From assembly GCA_024687165.1 (NCBI GenBank), contig JAILEY010000081.1:1-58796 (forward strand): a DNA stretch of 58,796 nucleotides, given 5' to 3'. The DNA comes from Treponema sp. GTDB lineage: Bacteria; Spirochaetota; Spirochaetia; Treponematales; Treponemataceae. Under the pieces are notes generated by a model, which had not been told where the DNA came from, did not search any database, and saw only the letters and a program-made list of their open reading frames with translations. Each line of letters starts with the position of its first letter. Position 1 is the first letter of the stretch. Position numbers and translations under genes: made by a program. Positions 5,868 to 14,503 of the stretch are shown here, piece by piece.

Positions 5868-8099
5868 ATGGGTGGAAAGACAGAAAAAAAAGTAACTGCT
5901 GCAAAAACTACGGCGGTTAAAAAAAGTGCGCCTGCAGCAAAAAAAACTGCACCGGCTAAAGTATCTGCTGCAAAATCAACAGTTTCAAAAACAGCATCTT
6001 CGAAAACAGTATCTTCAAAATCTGCAGCTGTAAAAGCAACTGCGGTAAAATCAGTAAAAGCAAAAGCTGCTGTAAAATCTGCTGCGTCTGAAGAAAAATT
6101 CAGTGCTTGGTCAAATGCAAAGACTGTAAAGAAAACAAAGAAAGAACTTGAGGCTGAAAAAAAAGCTGCATTAAAGGCCGCTTCATCTGCTGTAGAATCA
6201 GAGAAAAAACTTGCTGCTGCTAAACAGATTGATCCTGCATCTCAGCGTGCAAAAAAAGAAGTTCAGGATTATGGTGATGATAAAATCAAACATCTTGATG
6301 CACTTGAGCATATCCGCCTTCGCTCCGGAATGTATATCGGTCGTCTTGGAAACGGTTCCAATGAAAATGACGGTATTTATGTTCTTATAAAAGAAATAAT
6401 TGATAACTCTATAGATGAATTTATTGTCGGCTTTGGAAAGCAGATTGATGTATCTGTTCAGGATGGCCGCGTAAAAGTTCGTGACTATGGCCGCGGAATT
6501 CCTCTTGGAAAAGTTGTTGATTGTGTAAGTCAGATTAACACTGGTGCAAAATATAATGATGATGTATTCCAGTTTTCTGTTGGTATGAATGGTGTCGGTA
6601 CAAAAGCTGTAAATGCACTTTCTTCATATTTCCGTGTAGTTTCAGTTCGTGACGGTCAGTGTACAGACGCTGTTTTTGAAAAAGGAAAGCTTGTAAGTCA
6701 AAGAACAGGTGCTCTTAAAAATCCGCAGAAAAACGGAACTTATTTTGAGTTTGTTCCAGATGAAGAAATTTTCGGCAAGTACACTTTCAATATGGAATTT
6801 GTTGAAGCCAGAATGTGGAACTATGCATTCCTTAATCCGGGACTTACGCTTAGACTTAACGGACAGGAATTCAAATCAGACAATGGACTTCTTGATCTTC
6901 TTAACAAAGAGCTTGGATCTTCAAAGGATAAGGAAAATCTTGAGCCACCTTTGTATGATATCGGTTCGTATTCTGGTGAACATTTAAAATTTGCATTCAG
7001 CCATGTAAGCGGTGTAAATGAAATTTATTTTTCTTTCGTAAACGGACAGTACACTTCTGACGGCGGTTCGCATCTCAACGCATTCAAAGAAGGTTTTATA
7101 AAAGGTATCCGCGAATTCTACGGAGAAAATTTTGACATCGATGACATCCGCTTTGGTCTAAGAGCTGCAGTTCTTGTAAAAATCAAGGATCCGGTTTTTG
7201 AAAGTCAGACAAAAAATAAACTTGGAAATACTGATATCAAGCAGTGGATTGTTGCTGAAACTCAGTCGGGGCTTGATGCATGGCTTCACAAAAATCCAAC
7301 TGCCGCAGAAAAAATAAAGGATAAAATTAAGGCAAATGAAAAGTACCGCACGGATTTGAGCAAAGTCAAAAAGGAAGCAAAGGAACTTGACCGAAAAACA
7401 AGTATCCGCATTGATAAACTTAAGGACTGCCATTTCCATCTTCAGGATGGTGCAAAGGGTGAAAACTCAATGATCTTTATCACGGAAGGTCAGTCTGCAT
7501 CCGGTACAATGACACACAGCCGCAATGCAGATTATCAGGCAATTTTTAGTCTTCGCGGTAAACCTGAAAATATGTACGGAAAGAGACAGAGTGAAATCTA
7601 CAAGAATGCAGAACTTTACATGCTGATGAAAGCACTTGGAATTGAACAGACTGTAGAAGATCTCCGCTATTCAAAAATCGTAATTGCAACTGATGCCGAT
7701 AATGACGGTTTCCATATTCGCAATCTTCTGCTTACATTCTTCCTCGGTTACTTTGAAGAACTTGTGATGCAGCATCGTATTTATATTCTTGAAACACCTC
7801 TTTTCCGCTGCAGAAATAAAAAAGAAAAAATTTACTGTTACAGTGAAGAAGAGCGTGATGAGGCTCAGAAGAAGCTTGGTGCATCCTGTGAAACAACCCG
7901 ATTCAAAGGTCTTGGAGAAATTTCCGGTGCAGAGTTTAAGGATTTTATTCAGCCTGAAACAATCCGTCTTACACCTGTAGAAATCAGTCAGCTAAAATTG
8001 ATTCCAAAACTGCTTGAGTTCTATATGGGAAAAAATACACCTGAGCGCAGGGCATTTATTGAAAAGAATCTTCTGACAAATGATCAGATTGATGCATAA
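5868..8099 (+). CDS. parE: Type II topoisomerase (topo IV-like) subunit B with H1-like N-terminal tail
   Basis: ATPase subunit of a type IIA topoisomerase that relaxes or decatenates DNA together with the next gene's product. The GHKL ATPase has the DNSIDEF motif (about 179-185) and DYGRGIP (about 206-212). A transducer domain follows, then a Toprim domain with EGQSASG and DADNDGFH. Distinctive is an added N-terminal region of about 135 residues dominated by Lys, Ala, Ser, Thr and Val in AAK, AVK and SKT-type runs, like histone H1 or HctB tails. At 743 residues it is about 100 longer than usual. Start chosen at ATG 5868 because its promoter ends 6 bases upstream. The name parE rather than gyrB is inferred from the short subunit A partner. 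Confidence 0.88.
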   Translation: MGGKTEKKVTAAKTTAVKKSAPAAKKTAPAKVSAAKSTVSKTASSKTVSSKSAAVKATAVKSVKAKAAVKSAASEEKFSAWSNAKTVKKTKKELEAEKKAALKAASSAVESEKKLAAAKQIDPASQRAKKEVQDYGDDKIKHLDALEHIRLRSGMYIGRLGNGSNENDGIYVLIKEIIDNSIDEFIVGFGKQIDVSVQDGRVKVRDYGRGIPLGKVVDCVSQINTGAKYNDDVFQFSVGMNGVGTKAVNALSSYFRVVSVRDGQCTDAVFEKGKLVSQRTGALKNPQKNGTYFEFVPDEEIFGKYTFNMEFVEARMWNYAFLNPGLTLRLNGQEFKSDNGLLDLLNKELGSSKDKENLEPPLYDIGSYSGEHLKFAFSHVSGVNEIYFSFVNGQYTSDGGSHLNAFKEGFIKGIREFYGENFDIDDIRFGLRAAVLVKIKDPVFESQTKNKLGNTDIKQWIVAETQSGLDAWLHKNPTAAEKIKDKIKANEKYRTDLSKVKKEAKELDRKTSIRIDKLKDCHFHLQDGAKGENSMIFITEGQSASGTMTHSRNADYQAIFSLRGKPENMYGKRQSEIYKNAELYMLMKALGIEQTVEDLRYSKIVIATDADNDGFHIRNLLLTFFLGYFEELVMQHRIYILETPLFRCRNKKEKIYCYSEEERDEAQKKLGASCETTRFKGLGEISGAEFKDFIQPETIRLTPVEISQLKLIPKLLEFYMGKNTPERRAFIEKNLLTNDQIDA

Positions 8100-8110
8100 G
8101 GAAACAGACA

Positions 8111-10090
8111 ATGGCTTTTGTAAAAAATATATTTGATAAAAACTTTATTGAGTTTGCAAGTTACGTTATCCGTTCTCGTGCAATTCCAGATCTTGAAGAC
8201 GGATTAAAACCTGTTCAGCGCAGAATCATGCACACTCTTTTTCAGATTGATGACGGAAGAATGCATAAGGTTGCTTCTGTTGTCGGTGACTGTATGAAAT
8301 TTCATCCGCACGGAGATGCATCAATTGGTGGTGCTCTTGTAGTTCTTGCTAACAAAGGAATTTTCATTCAGCGTCAGGGAAACTTCGGAAACCTTTACAC
8401 TGGAGATGAAGCTTCAGCAACTCGTTACATTGAATGTAGCGTTCATCCGTTTGCAAAAGATTTTTTGTACAATCCGCATATTACAGAATATGTTCCAAGT
8501 TACGATGGTCGTGGTAAAGAACCGATTGCTTTCCGCGCAAAACTTCCTGTTGTGCTTCTTGGTGGAGCAGAAGGAATTGCCGTTGGTATGAGTACAAAAA
8601 TTCTTCCGTATAATATTCGTGAAGTAATCGATGCTGAAATAAAATGCATTAAGGGCGAAAAGTTTCAGATCTTCCCGGATTGTTTTACAGGCGGACTTAT
8701 TGATGTTTCAAACTATAATGATGGAAACGGAAAAATTGTTACTCGTGCAAAATTTGATTTAAGCGATGAAAAGAAAATTGTAATTACACAGCTTCCGTTC
8801 GATACAACTTCAAAAGAACTTCTGGACTCAATTGATGCCGCATATAAATCAGGAAAAATTAAAATCAGTTCTGTTGAAGATTATACAACAGATCATTGTA
8901 ATATTGAAATCAGACTTCCGCGCGGTGTTTATTCTAAGGATGTTGAAAAAGCACTTTATGCATACACGGCTTGTGAAAAATCAATTTCATGTTCGATGCT
9001 CGTAATTAAAGATAATGTTCCTGTTGTAATGACTGCTACAGAAATTATAAAATTCTATGCTCAGCGTCTTACATCGATTATTAAGGATGAACTTGAATTT
9101 GAACGTAGCTCGCTGATGGAAGATCTTCATGCAAGAACTCTTGAGCGAATCTTTATTGAAGAAAGAATTTATAAAAAGATTGAACAGATGACTACTGCGG
9201 AAGATGTTGATAAGGCTGTTAAAAAAGGTTTTGTTCCTTTTAAAGATGAACTCATTCGCGATGTTACTGATGAAGATGTTGAAAAACTTTTGAAGATTCC
9301 AATCCGACGTATTTCACTTTTTGATATCAACAAAAATCGGGATCAGGTTACAGCAATTAATGCTCGACTTAGGGAAATTGCAAAGAGACTCAAGAATCTT
9401 AAGGCTTGTGCTGTTGAATATCTTAACGGCATGGTTGAGCAGCTTGAAAAATATTCAATGCTCGATGAAAAAAATGATACACGTTACATCGATCCAAAAC
9501 TTTTGACTCGACAGACTGAAGTTACAACCTTCAGTGCAGTAGATGTTAAGACTGTTGTTAAAAGAGATATTCCTCTCCGCTATGATGAGAAGGGCTATCT
9601 TGGAATTAAGGTTTCAGGCGGAAGAGAAATTATTCGTGTTACTCCATATGACAGAATTCTCATTGTACGCAAAACCGGAATCTGGGGTGTTCAGGATGTT
9701 GCTGATAAAACTTTTGTTGATCAGGGAATGTTCTATTGTAATTATGCAGAAAAAGAAATTATCAACAAAGTTTTGTTTACAATAATTTATCGTGATCCAA
9801 AAACAATGCAGTGTTACATAAAGAGATGCCGTATTGCCGGATGGATTATGAACCGTGATTACAATTTTGCACCGGATGGAATGGAAGTGCTTCATGTTGA
9901 TACTCGTGAGAAGTTCAAGTTCGATCTTAAGTACGTTAAGAAGCCTAGAATTAAAGCTGAAGGCGCATCTTACAAAGCTCAAGATTATGAAGAAAAAGGT
10001 CTCAAAGCCGGCGGTGTAAGAATCGATACTCATGAAGTGGAAAGCATTGTCGTTGAAAGTGCTGATGCTCAAGCTAACTTATTCAGTTAA
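8111..10090 (+). CDS. parC: Type II topoisomerase (topo IV-like) subunit A
   Basis: DNA-cleaving subunit of the same type IIA enzyme. It begins 11 bases after the subunit B stop, so the two are co-transcribed. The protein shows the winged-helix region with R-A-I-P-D-L-x-D-G-L-K-P-V-Q-R-R (23-38), HPHGDA (65-70), the QGNFG loop (89-93) and the catalytic tyrosine Y106 in ATRYIEC. At 659 residues it is much shorter than GyrA. The C-terminal DNA-wrapping region lacks a recognisable GyrA box, which favours a topo IV-like rather than a supercoiling enzyme. Confidence 0.88.
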   Translation: MAFVKNIFDKNFIEFASYVIRSRAIPDLEDGLKPVQRRIMHTLFQIDDGRMHKVASVVGDCMKFHPHGDASIGGALVVLANKGIFIQRQGNFGNLYTGDEASATRYIECSVHPFAKDFLYNPHITEYVPSYDGRGKEPIAFRAKLPVVLLGGAEGIAVGMSTKILPYNIREVIDAEIKCIKGEKFQIFPDCFTGGLIDVSNYNDGNGKIVTRAKFDLSDEKKIVITQLPFDTTSKELLDSIDAAYKSGKIKISSVEDYTTDHCNIEIRLPRGVYSKDVEKALYAYTACEKSISCSMLVIKDNVPVVMTATEIIKFYAQRLTSIIKDELEFERSSLMEDLHARTLERIFIEERIYKKIEQMTTAEDVDKAVKKGFVPFKDELIRDVTDEDVEKLLKIPIRRISLFDINKNRDQVTAINARLREIAKRLKNLKACAVEYLNGMVEQLEKYSMLDEKNDTRYIDPKLLTRQTEVTTFSAVDVKTVVKRDIPLRYDEKGYLGIKVSGGREIIRVTPYDRILIVRKTGIWGVQDVADKTFVDQGMFYCNYAEKEIINKVLFTIIYRDPKTMQCYIKRCRIAGWIMNRDYNFAPDGMEVLHVDTREKFKFDLKYVKKPRIKAEGASYKAQDYEEKGLKAGGVRIDTHEVESIVVESADAQANLFS

Positions 10091-10116
10091 TAATATTTAA
10101 AAACAGAGGATAAAAA

Positions 10117-10986
10117 ATGAAGCTTAAAAGCCCTGAATATAAAAGGATGAATCCAATATTAAGAAAAAGATTGAGTTTGTGTCTTGGAAAAACTATTTTT
10201 TCAATTTTCCTTTTCACAATTCTTTCTCCGTTGATGATATCTGTTTCTATAGTTCCTGTTATGCAGGAAAGATCTGTGAGAAATATGTGTATCACTGCTG
10301 TGGTTTTATTCTGTGCTTTGACTGTTGTATTTACTGTAATTTCAGGGCTTGTTGGAAAGGCAACAAAAATTATCAGACATGCTTCTCCGTGGGAAAATGT
10401 TTTGTTCTCTGGATTTGATGATAAGAGAAATGTTAATGCAGGATTGTTTTATGCGTTTCTATTTTGTGTTTCCGGTTTAATTCTTTTGCTGATAATAAAA
10501 TTTTCTGGAAATGTTTTTACTTCCATGATTCCTTCAAAAATTGATTTTGGAAATGAAAAAGAGTTTGTAAAGTTTGTACGTTCTGCAACAATTTTTTCTA
10601 CTATGCTTATAACTATATTTGTAATTTTAGTTCTTCCGTTTATTTTTGCATGGAATGTTCTTATTGATTATAAGGAAATTTCTGCAGCAAAAGCAATTTT
10701 AAGGAGTGCATCATTACTTGGTCCAAAATATTTTCAGTTCATCGGATATGTTTTCTACTCAGTGTTTAAAAATATAATAATGATTATATTTGTTACTGCT
10801 CTTGATATTGCTGTTTTATCAAGATTTAAGCTTTCATTTTTATCTCTTGTTTTTTCATTTTATGCAATTCTTCAGCAATATACGATTTATTCAAAAATTC
10901 TTTTCTGCATTCCGATTTATTATTACTCCCTTTTGAGCGTGAACGAGATTCTTCCGGAGTCATGTAATGAAAGTTCTTCTCAATAA
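10117..10986 (+). CDS. Multi-spanning membrane protein of unknown function
   Basis: The 289-residue protein has about five or six hydrophobic segments: near 25-50, 55-75, 110-130, 155-180, 215-235 and 245-270. It has no motif I recognise. The first segments are preceded by a Lys/Arg-rich cytoplasmic N-terminus. The RBS is AGAGGA 7 bases before the ATG. It follows subunit A by 26 bases, and its 3' end overlaps the YigZ gene by 20 bases, so it is probably in the same operon. No function proposed. Confidence 0.7.
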   Translation: MKLKSPEYKRMNPILRKRLSLCLGKTIFSIFLFTILSPLMISVSIVPVMQERSVRNMCITAVVLFCALTVVFTVISGLVGKATKIIRHASPWENVLFSGFDDKRNVNAGLFYAFLFCVSGLILLLIIKFSGNVFTSMIPSKIDFGNEKEFVKFVRSATIFSTMLITIFVILVLPFIFAWNVLIDYKEISAAKAILRSASLLGPKYFQFIGYVFYSVFKNIIMIIFVTALDIAVLSRFKLSFLSLVFSFYAILQQYTIYSKILFCIPIYYYSLLSVNEILPESCNESSSQ

Positions 10987-11554
10987 TCCCTCAAATGAAA
11001 TTAACATTAAAGGGTCTCGTTTTATTGCAGAAGTATTTACAGTAACAACACAGGCTGAAGCAAGAGAAAAACTTCATGAACAGAAGCAGCGTTATTCAGA
11101 TGCAACTCATGTCTGCCACTGTTTCATTGCGGGATTAAAAGCTGAAACCTGCGGAATGAGTGATGATGGAGAGCCGGGTGGAACTGCAGGCAGGCCAATG
11201 TTTGATGTTTTAAAAGGCAGTGGCATAACGAATATTCTTGTGACTGTTACAAGATATTTTGGCGGAACACTTCTTGGAACAGGCGGGCTTGTAAAGGCTT
11301 ACGGTGACAGTGTTAAAGAAGTCCTTGCTCTTTGTGAAACTGAAGAATATATAGAAAAAACTGATTTTGAATTTGAATGTGATTATGGACTATACGAAAC
11401 GCTGAAAAGAAAACTTGAAGTGTTTAATATCAGTTCATTATCTGAAGAATATACAAGCGGAGTAAAACTTTCAGGAAAAATTTATTCTTCAGAGTTTGAA
11501 CAGATGAAGGAACTTGTAAAAAATATCAGTAAAGGATCTGTAATAATCAGTTAA
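10967..11554 (+). CDS. YigZ/IMPACT-family protein (UPF0029)
   Basis: The 195-residue protein has the UPF0029 signature: GSRFIAEV near the N-terminus, then DATHVCHCF, DDGEPGGTAGRPM and VTRYFGGTLLGTGGL, followed by a C-terminal ferredoxin-like domain. Eukaryotic IMPACT relatives modulate GCN2; the bacterial role is not settled. The start codon lies inside the end of the upstream membrane protein gene (20-base overlap). A copy of the 165-bp repeat element begins 24 bases after its stop. Confidence 0.85.
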   Translation: MKVLLNNPSNEINIKGSRFIAEVFTVTTQAEAREKLHEQKQRYSDATHVCHCFIAGLKAETCGMSDDGEPGGTAGRPMFDVLKGSGITNILVTVTRYFGGTLLGTGGLVKAYGDSVKEVLALCETEEYIEKTDFEFECDYGLYETLKRKLEVFNISSLSEEYTSGVKLSGKIYSSEFEQMKELVKNISKGSVIIS

Positions 11555-11578
11555 TCTTAATTTTGAATTGTTATTGAT

Positions 11579-11743
11579 ATAATATAATTGGCGCGAAAGA
11601 GTGTTGAGCAGGACGAAAATATTCTGTTTGTTGCAGTCGCGATAGCTACATGATAAATAGTTACTTTGCAACAGACAGTATATAGATGCTGTACAGCATC
11701 GGTTTTGGACTGCTCAGCGCGACTGGGAGCAAATTATATTATT
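11579..11743 (+). repeat. MITE-like repeat element, full-length copy 1
   Basis: About 165 bp, with imperfect terminal inverted repeats that share ATAATATAATT at the left end and AATTATATTAT at the right end, and GTTGAGCAG / CTGCTCAGC arms inside them. The interior has an inverted repeat around GATGCTGTACAGCATC. No ORF is visible. Most of it matches the reverse complement of 15809-15976; shorter relatives occur at 40497 and 56805. It lies between the YigZ gene and the convergent thioesterase gene. Confidence 0.8.
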
Positions 11744-11761
11744 TTTTAGAAAAAATCGAAT

Positions 11762-12178
11762 TTATGATTGGTTAGAATCAGTTTCAGGCTTTAATCCTTC
11801 TACGAGATATTTTCCCGGGAGCTTTGAAGGACGTCCTGTTTTTGTAACACTTGCCCAGGTAACATCAGCTTCTGCACAGACAGTACCATCTTTTTTGCGG
11901 ATTATCTGATGCATCTGGCCTGTAATATGTTTAAGCTGAGTAGGGTATGTTTCAATTTCAAGTTCGTCATTTAAAAGGGCTGAAGCTTTGTAATAGATAT
12001 CAACATGGGTAACATAAAGATAAAATCCTTCTGCAACAATTCCGTTGTAATCGAAGCCGCTTTTATTAAGAAAATCCATTCGTGCCATTTCAAGATAGTT
12101 GAGGTAAACTGCATTATTTACATGGCTGTAGGAATCGCATTCATATGGTCGGACTTTTAATTCTGTAATTGTTTTCAT
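11762..12178 (-). CDS. Hotdog-fold acyl-CoA thioesterase (YbgC/4HBT-like)
   Basis: A 138-residue single-domain hotdog protein with the family's N-terminal V-R-x-Y-E-C-D-S-Y-S-H-V-N-N-A-V-Y segment, where Asp is the usual catalytic position, and a central strand region YKASALLNDELEIETYP. It probably hydrolyses an acyl-CoA or acyl-ACP thioester. The start was placed at the ATG at 12178 rather than an upstream ATG: TATAAT ends 6 bases before it, with TTGAAC 18 bases further up, which would give a leaderless transcript. The -35 overlaps that of the divergent GGDEF gene. Confidence 0.82.
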   Translation of the reverse strand: MKTITELKVRPYECDSYSHVNNAVYLNYLEMARMDFLNKSGFDYNGIVAEGFYLYVTHVDIYYKASALLNDELEIETYPTQLKHITGQMHQIIRKKDGTVCAEADVTWASVTKTGRPSKLPGKYLVEGLKPETDSNQS

Positions 12179-12184
12179 GTTTGA

Positions 12185-12238
12185 ATTATAGCTTAAACTA
12201 GAAAAAATGTTCAATCTGTATTAAAATATACTTATAAA
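12185..12238. promoter_or_regulatory. Divergent promoters with overlapping -35 boxes
   Basis: Minus strand: TTGAAC (12209-12214), 18 bases, TATAAT (12185-12190) for the thioesterase gene. Plus strand: TTCAAT (12210-12215), 17 bases, TATAAA (12233-12238) for the diguanylate cyclase. The two -35 hexamers share GTTCAA, so polymerase cannot bind both at once. Confidence 0.6.
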
Positions 12239-12258
12239 AAATAAGTGTGAGTTTATGA

Positions 12259-13821
12259 ATGAAAAAGTTAATTAGAAAAATTCTTCTTGTTGCATCTATT
12301 ATCATGATGTTATTGATGTCCGGATTTATGCTGGTAAAAAAATATCTGGACAGAAAGACACAGTTTAAAAAATCTTCTGAAAACTTTTTTTATCAAATAG
12401 AATCCATAATGGACAGTAATAGTGAAGAATTTGATGTTGCAATATCTGAAATAAAAGAAAACTGTATGACAAAGGCACAGGCAGCATCTTATATCCTCAG
12501 CAACCTTACAAGTAAAATTACGCCACTCAAATTACGTGAAATTGCGGCAATAATTGATGTTGATGAAATTCATCTTTTTAATTCGGAAGGAGTTTTGTAT
12601 TTAGGAAGCCAGGAAAAATACATCGGTTTTAGCTTTGATTCCGGAGAACAGATGGCCTTCTTTAAGCCACTTCTTGAAAATAAAGACCTCTTTTTGTGTC
12701 AGGAAATAATGCCAAATACTGCTGAAGGAAAAAATATGCAGTACTCAGCACTCTGGTCGGAAAACAGAAAGTTCATTGTTCAGATTGGATATGAGCCTCA
12801 TCGAATTTCAGAAATGACGGAACGAAATGAACTTCCATACATTTTTTCTTTGCTTACAGACAGTCTTGAATCAAACATTATTGCAATTGATCCAAAATCT
12901 TTTAAAGTAAAAGGATCTGCAAGAACTGATCTTGTTGGAAAGTCGATTGAATATCTTGGAATGAAAAGATCTTTCTTTAAGGAAAAAGGTAATAACTTCA
13001 CCTTTGTTTCTAAACAGGGAGATAAATTTTTTTCAGTTCATAAAAAGAGCGGAGATATAATTCTCTGCAGAATAATTCCTTATTCAGAATTGTTTGATGA
13101 TTTTTTTGATGATATATTCTGTTTTATACTTCATATCATAATTTCATTTATTGTTTTCTATTTCCTTCTTGCAAAAGTTTTTGACCGTTACATTGTAAAT
13201 TCAATCAATAGAGTAAATTGCGGCCTTAAGAAAATTGGTGAAGGAAACCTTGAAGAAAAAATCAGGGTAGATTCAATTCCGGAATTCATGGAACTTTCTG
13301 AATATATTAATAATATGGTCGGGCAGCTTAAGAAAGATCTTACTGAAGATATTTTGACGGGACTTGCTTCGCGTCGTGCATTTTATTCAGAAATCAATAA
13401 ATATTTTTATGCGGGTGAATGTCCTGCTGCAGCTTTCTATATGATTGATGCAGACAGCCTTAAATATGTAAATGATACTTATGGCCACGAAATCGGTGAT
13501 ATGTATCTTATGAAGATTGCAACGATTTTAAAAAGTATACCGGCTTCAAACAGAATTATTGCCAGACTCGGTGGGGATGAGTTTGTAGTTGTTGTTTACG
13601 GTGAGATAAGAGCAGAATTTAACAGATATTTTGAATCATATAAAGAGCTCCGTTCTTCAAGTAAAATAATTATTTCAATGAGTGAGGAATTGAATGTTTC
13701 CTTTTCTATTGGAATGTCTATTGCAAATGAAGATGGAACAAACTATCACGAGCTTTTGAAAGTTGCTGATAAAAGAATGTACCAGGATAAAATCAGCAGG
13801 AAAAAATCCAGAAAGCTGTAA
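12259..13821 (+). CDS. Membrane-bound diguanylate cyclase with extracytoplasmic sensor
   Basis: The 520-residue protein has an N-terminal TM helix (about 5-28), then a periplasmic region of about 250 residues of the Cache type. A second TM helix follows (about 285-310), then a HAMP-like linker (GLKKIGEGNLEEKI) and a C-terminal GGDEF domain. The active-site sequence is ARLGGDEFVVVV, with DADSLKYVNDTYGH upstream, so it should make c-di-GMP from two GTP. Its start follows a promoter at 12210-12238 with a leader of only about 14 bases. It is the first of two GGDEF proteins in the window. Confidence 0.9.
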   Translation: MKKLIRKILLVASIIMMLLMSGFMLVKKYLDRKTQFKKSSENFFYQIESIMDSNSEEFDVAISEIKENCMTKAQAASYILSNLTSKITPLKLREIAAIIDVDEIHLFNSEGVLYLGSQEKYIGFSFDSGEQMAFFKPLLENKDLFLCQEIMPNTAEGKNMQYSALWSENRKFIVQIGYEPHRISEMTERNELPYIFSLLTDSLESNIIAIDPKSFKVKGSARTDLVGKSIEYLGMKRSFFKEKGNNFTFVSKQGDKFFSVHKKSGDIILCRIIPYSELFDDFFDDIFCFILHIIISFIVFYFLLAKVFDRYIVNSINRVNCGLKKIGEGNLEEKIRVDSIPEFMELSEYINNMVGQLKKDLTEDILTGLASRRAFYSEINKYFYAGECPAAAFYMIDADSLKYVNDTYGHEIGDMYLMKIATILKSIPASNRIIARLGGDEFVVVVYGEIRAEFNRYFESYKELRSSSKIIISMSEELNVSFSIGMSIANEDGTNYHELLKVADKRMYQDKISRKKSRKL

Positions 13822-13828
13822 TTCAAGT

Positions 13829-13857
13829 TTGTAATTTTTTTTCATTCTTACTATAAT
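13829..13857 (+). promoter_or_regulatory. Promoter for a leaderless xpt mRNA
   Basis: TTGTAA (13829-13834), a 17-base spacer, TATAAT (13852-13857), then 7 bases to the ATG at 13865. No Shine-Dalgarno sequence. Confidence 0.7.
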
Positions 13858-13864
13858 CTGTAAT

Positions 13865-14461
13865 ATGTCTCAGAAATTAAACTTTTTGGAGAAGAAAATT
13901 CTCAAAGACGGAATTGTCAAGGAAGGAAATGTTCTTCGCGTTGACAGTTTCTTGAATCATCAACTTGACGTCGGTTTACTTGAAGAAATCGGTAAAGAAT
14001 TCTACAAAAGATTTAAATCAGAAAACATTACAAAGATACTTACTGTTGAATCTTCTGGAATTGCAATTGCATGTTTTGTTGCGCAGAAATTCAGAGTTCC
14101 GGTTGTCTTTGCAAAAAAATCAAAATCTCTGAACATAAGCGACGATGTTTATTCTGCAGAAGTTGAATCGTTTACTCACAAGACAAAAAATACTGTTGTA
14201 GTTACAAAGCAGTACATTACTCAGGATGACTGCATTTTGATTATTGATGATTTTCTTGCAAATGGAGCTGCTCTTCAGGGACTTATTTCAATTTTGAATC
14301 AGGCGGGTGCAAAAGTTTCTGGAATCGGAATTGCAATTGAAAAAGGATTTCAGCCTGGCGGACAATTCATCAGAAACCTCGGTTATCATCTTGAATCACT
14401 TGCAATTGTTGATTCAATGGAAGTTGAACCTAAGAAAATTAATTTCAGAACAAATAAATAG
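13865..14461 (+). CDS. xpt: Xanthine phosphoribosyltransferase
   Basis: Converts xanthine (and possibly guanine) plus PRPP to XMP in the cytoplasm. At 198 residues it is close to the B. subtilis Xpt length. It begins with a typical L-E-x-K-I-L-K-D-G segment and carries VESSGIAIACFVA. The PRPP-binding motif is CILIIDDFLANGAALQGL (about residues 121-138), and a VVFAKKSK lysine pair precedes it. It is followed 42 bases later by an NCS2 permease, and a guanine deaminase lies just beyond, so the three fit a guanine/xanthine salvage route. I see no purine riboswitch, because the transcript appears leaderless. Confidence 0.92.
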   Translation: MSQKLNFLEKKILKDGIVKEGNVLRVDSFLNHQLDVGLLEEIGKEFYKRFKSENITKILTVESSGIAIACFVAQKFRVPVVFAKKSKSLNISDDVYSAEVESFTHKTKNTVVVTKQYITQDDCILIIDDFLANGAALQGLISILNQAGAKVSGIGIAIEKGFQPGGQFIRNLGYHLESLAIVDSMEVEPKKINFRTNK

Positions 14462-14503
14462 TTTTGAATAGTATTATCAGGTCTAATTTAGCAGGAGTAT
14501 ATT

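Noticed and set aside
9614-10072. Long minus-strand open frames inside parC, mnmG, pckG and purA
   Set aside because: They are shadows of the real genes: no RBS, no family motifs, and composition dictated by codon bias on the other strand.
11579-11743. A structured RNA gene instead of a repeat element
   Set aside because: A second copy in opposite orientation and internally deleted copies at other loci fit a dispersed repeat better, although transcription cannot be excluded.
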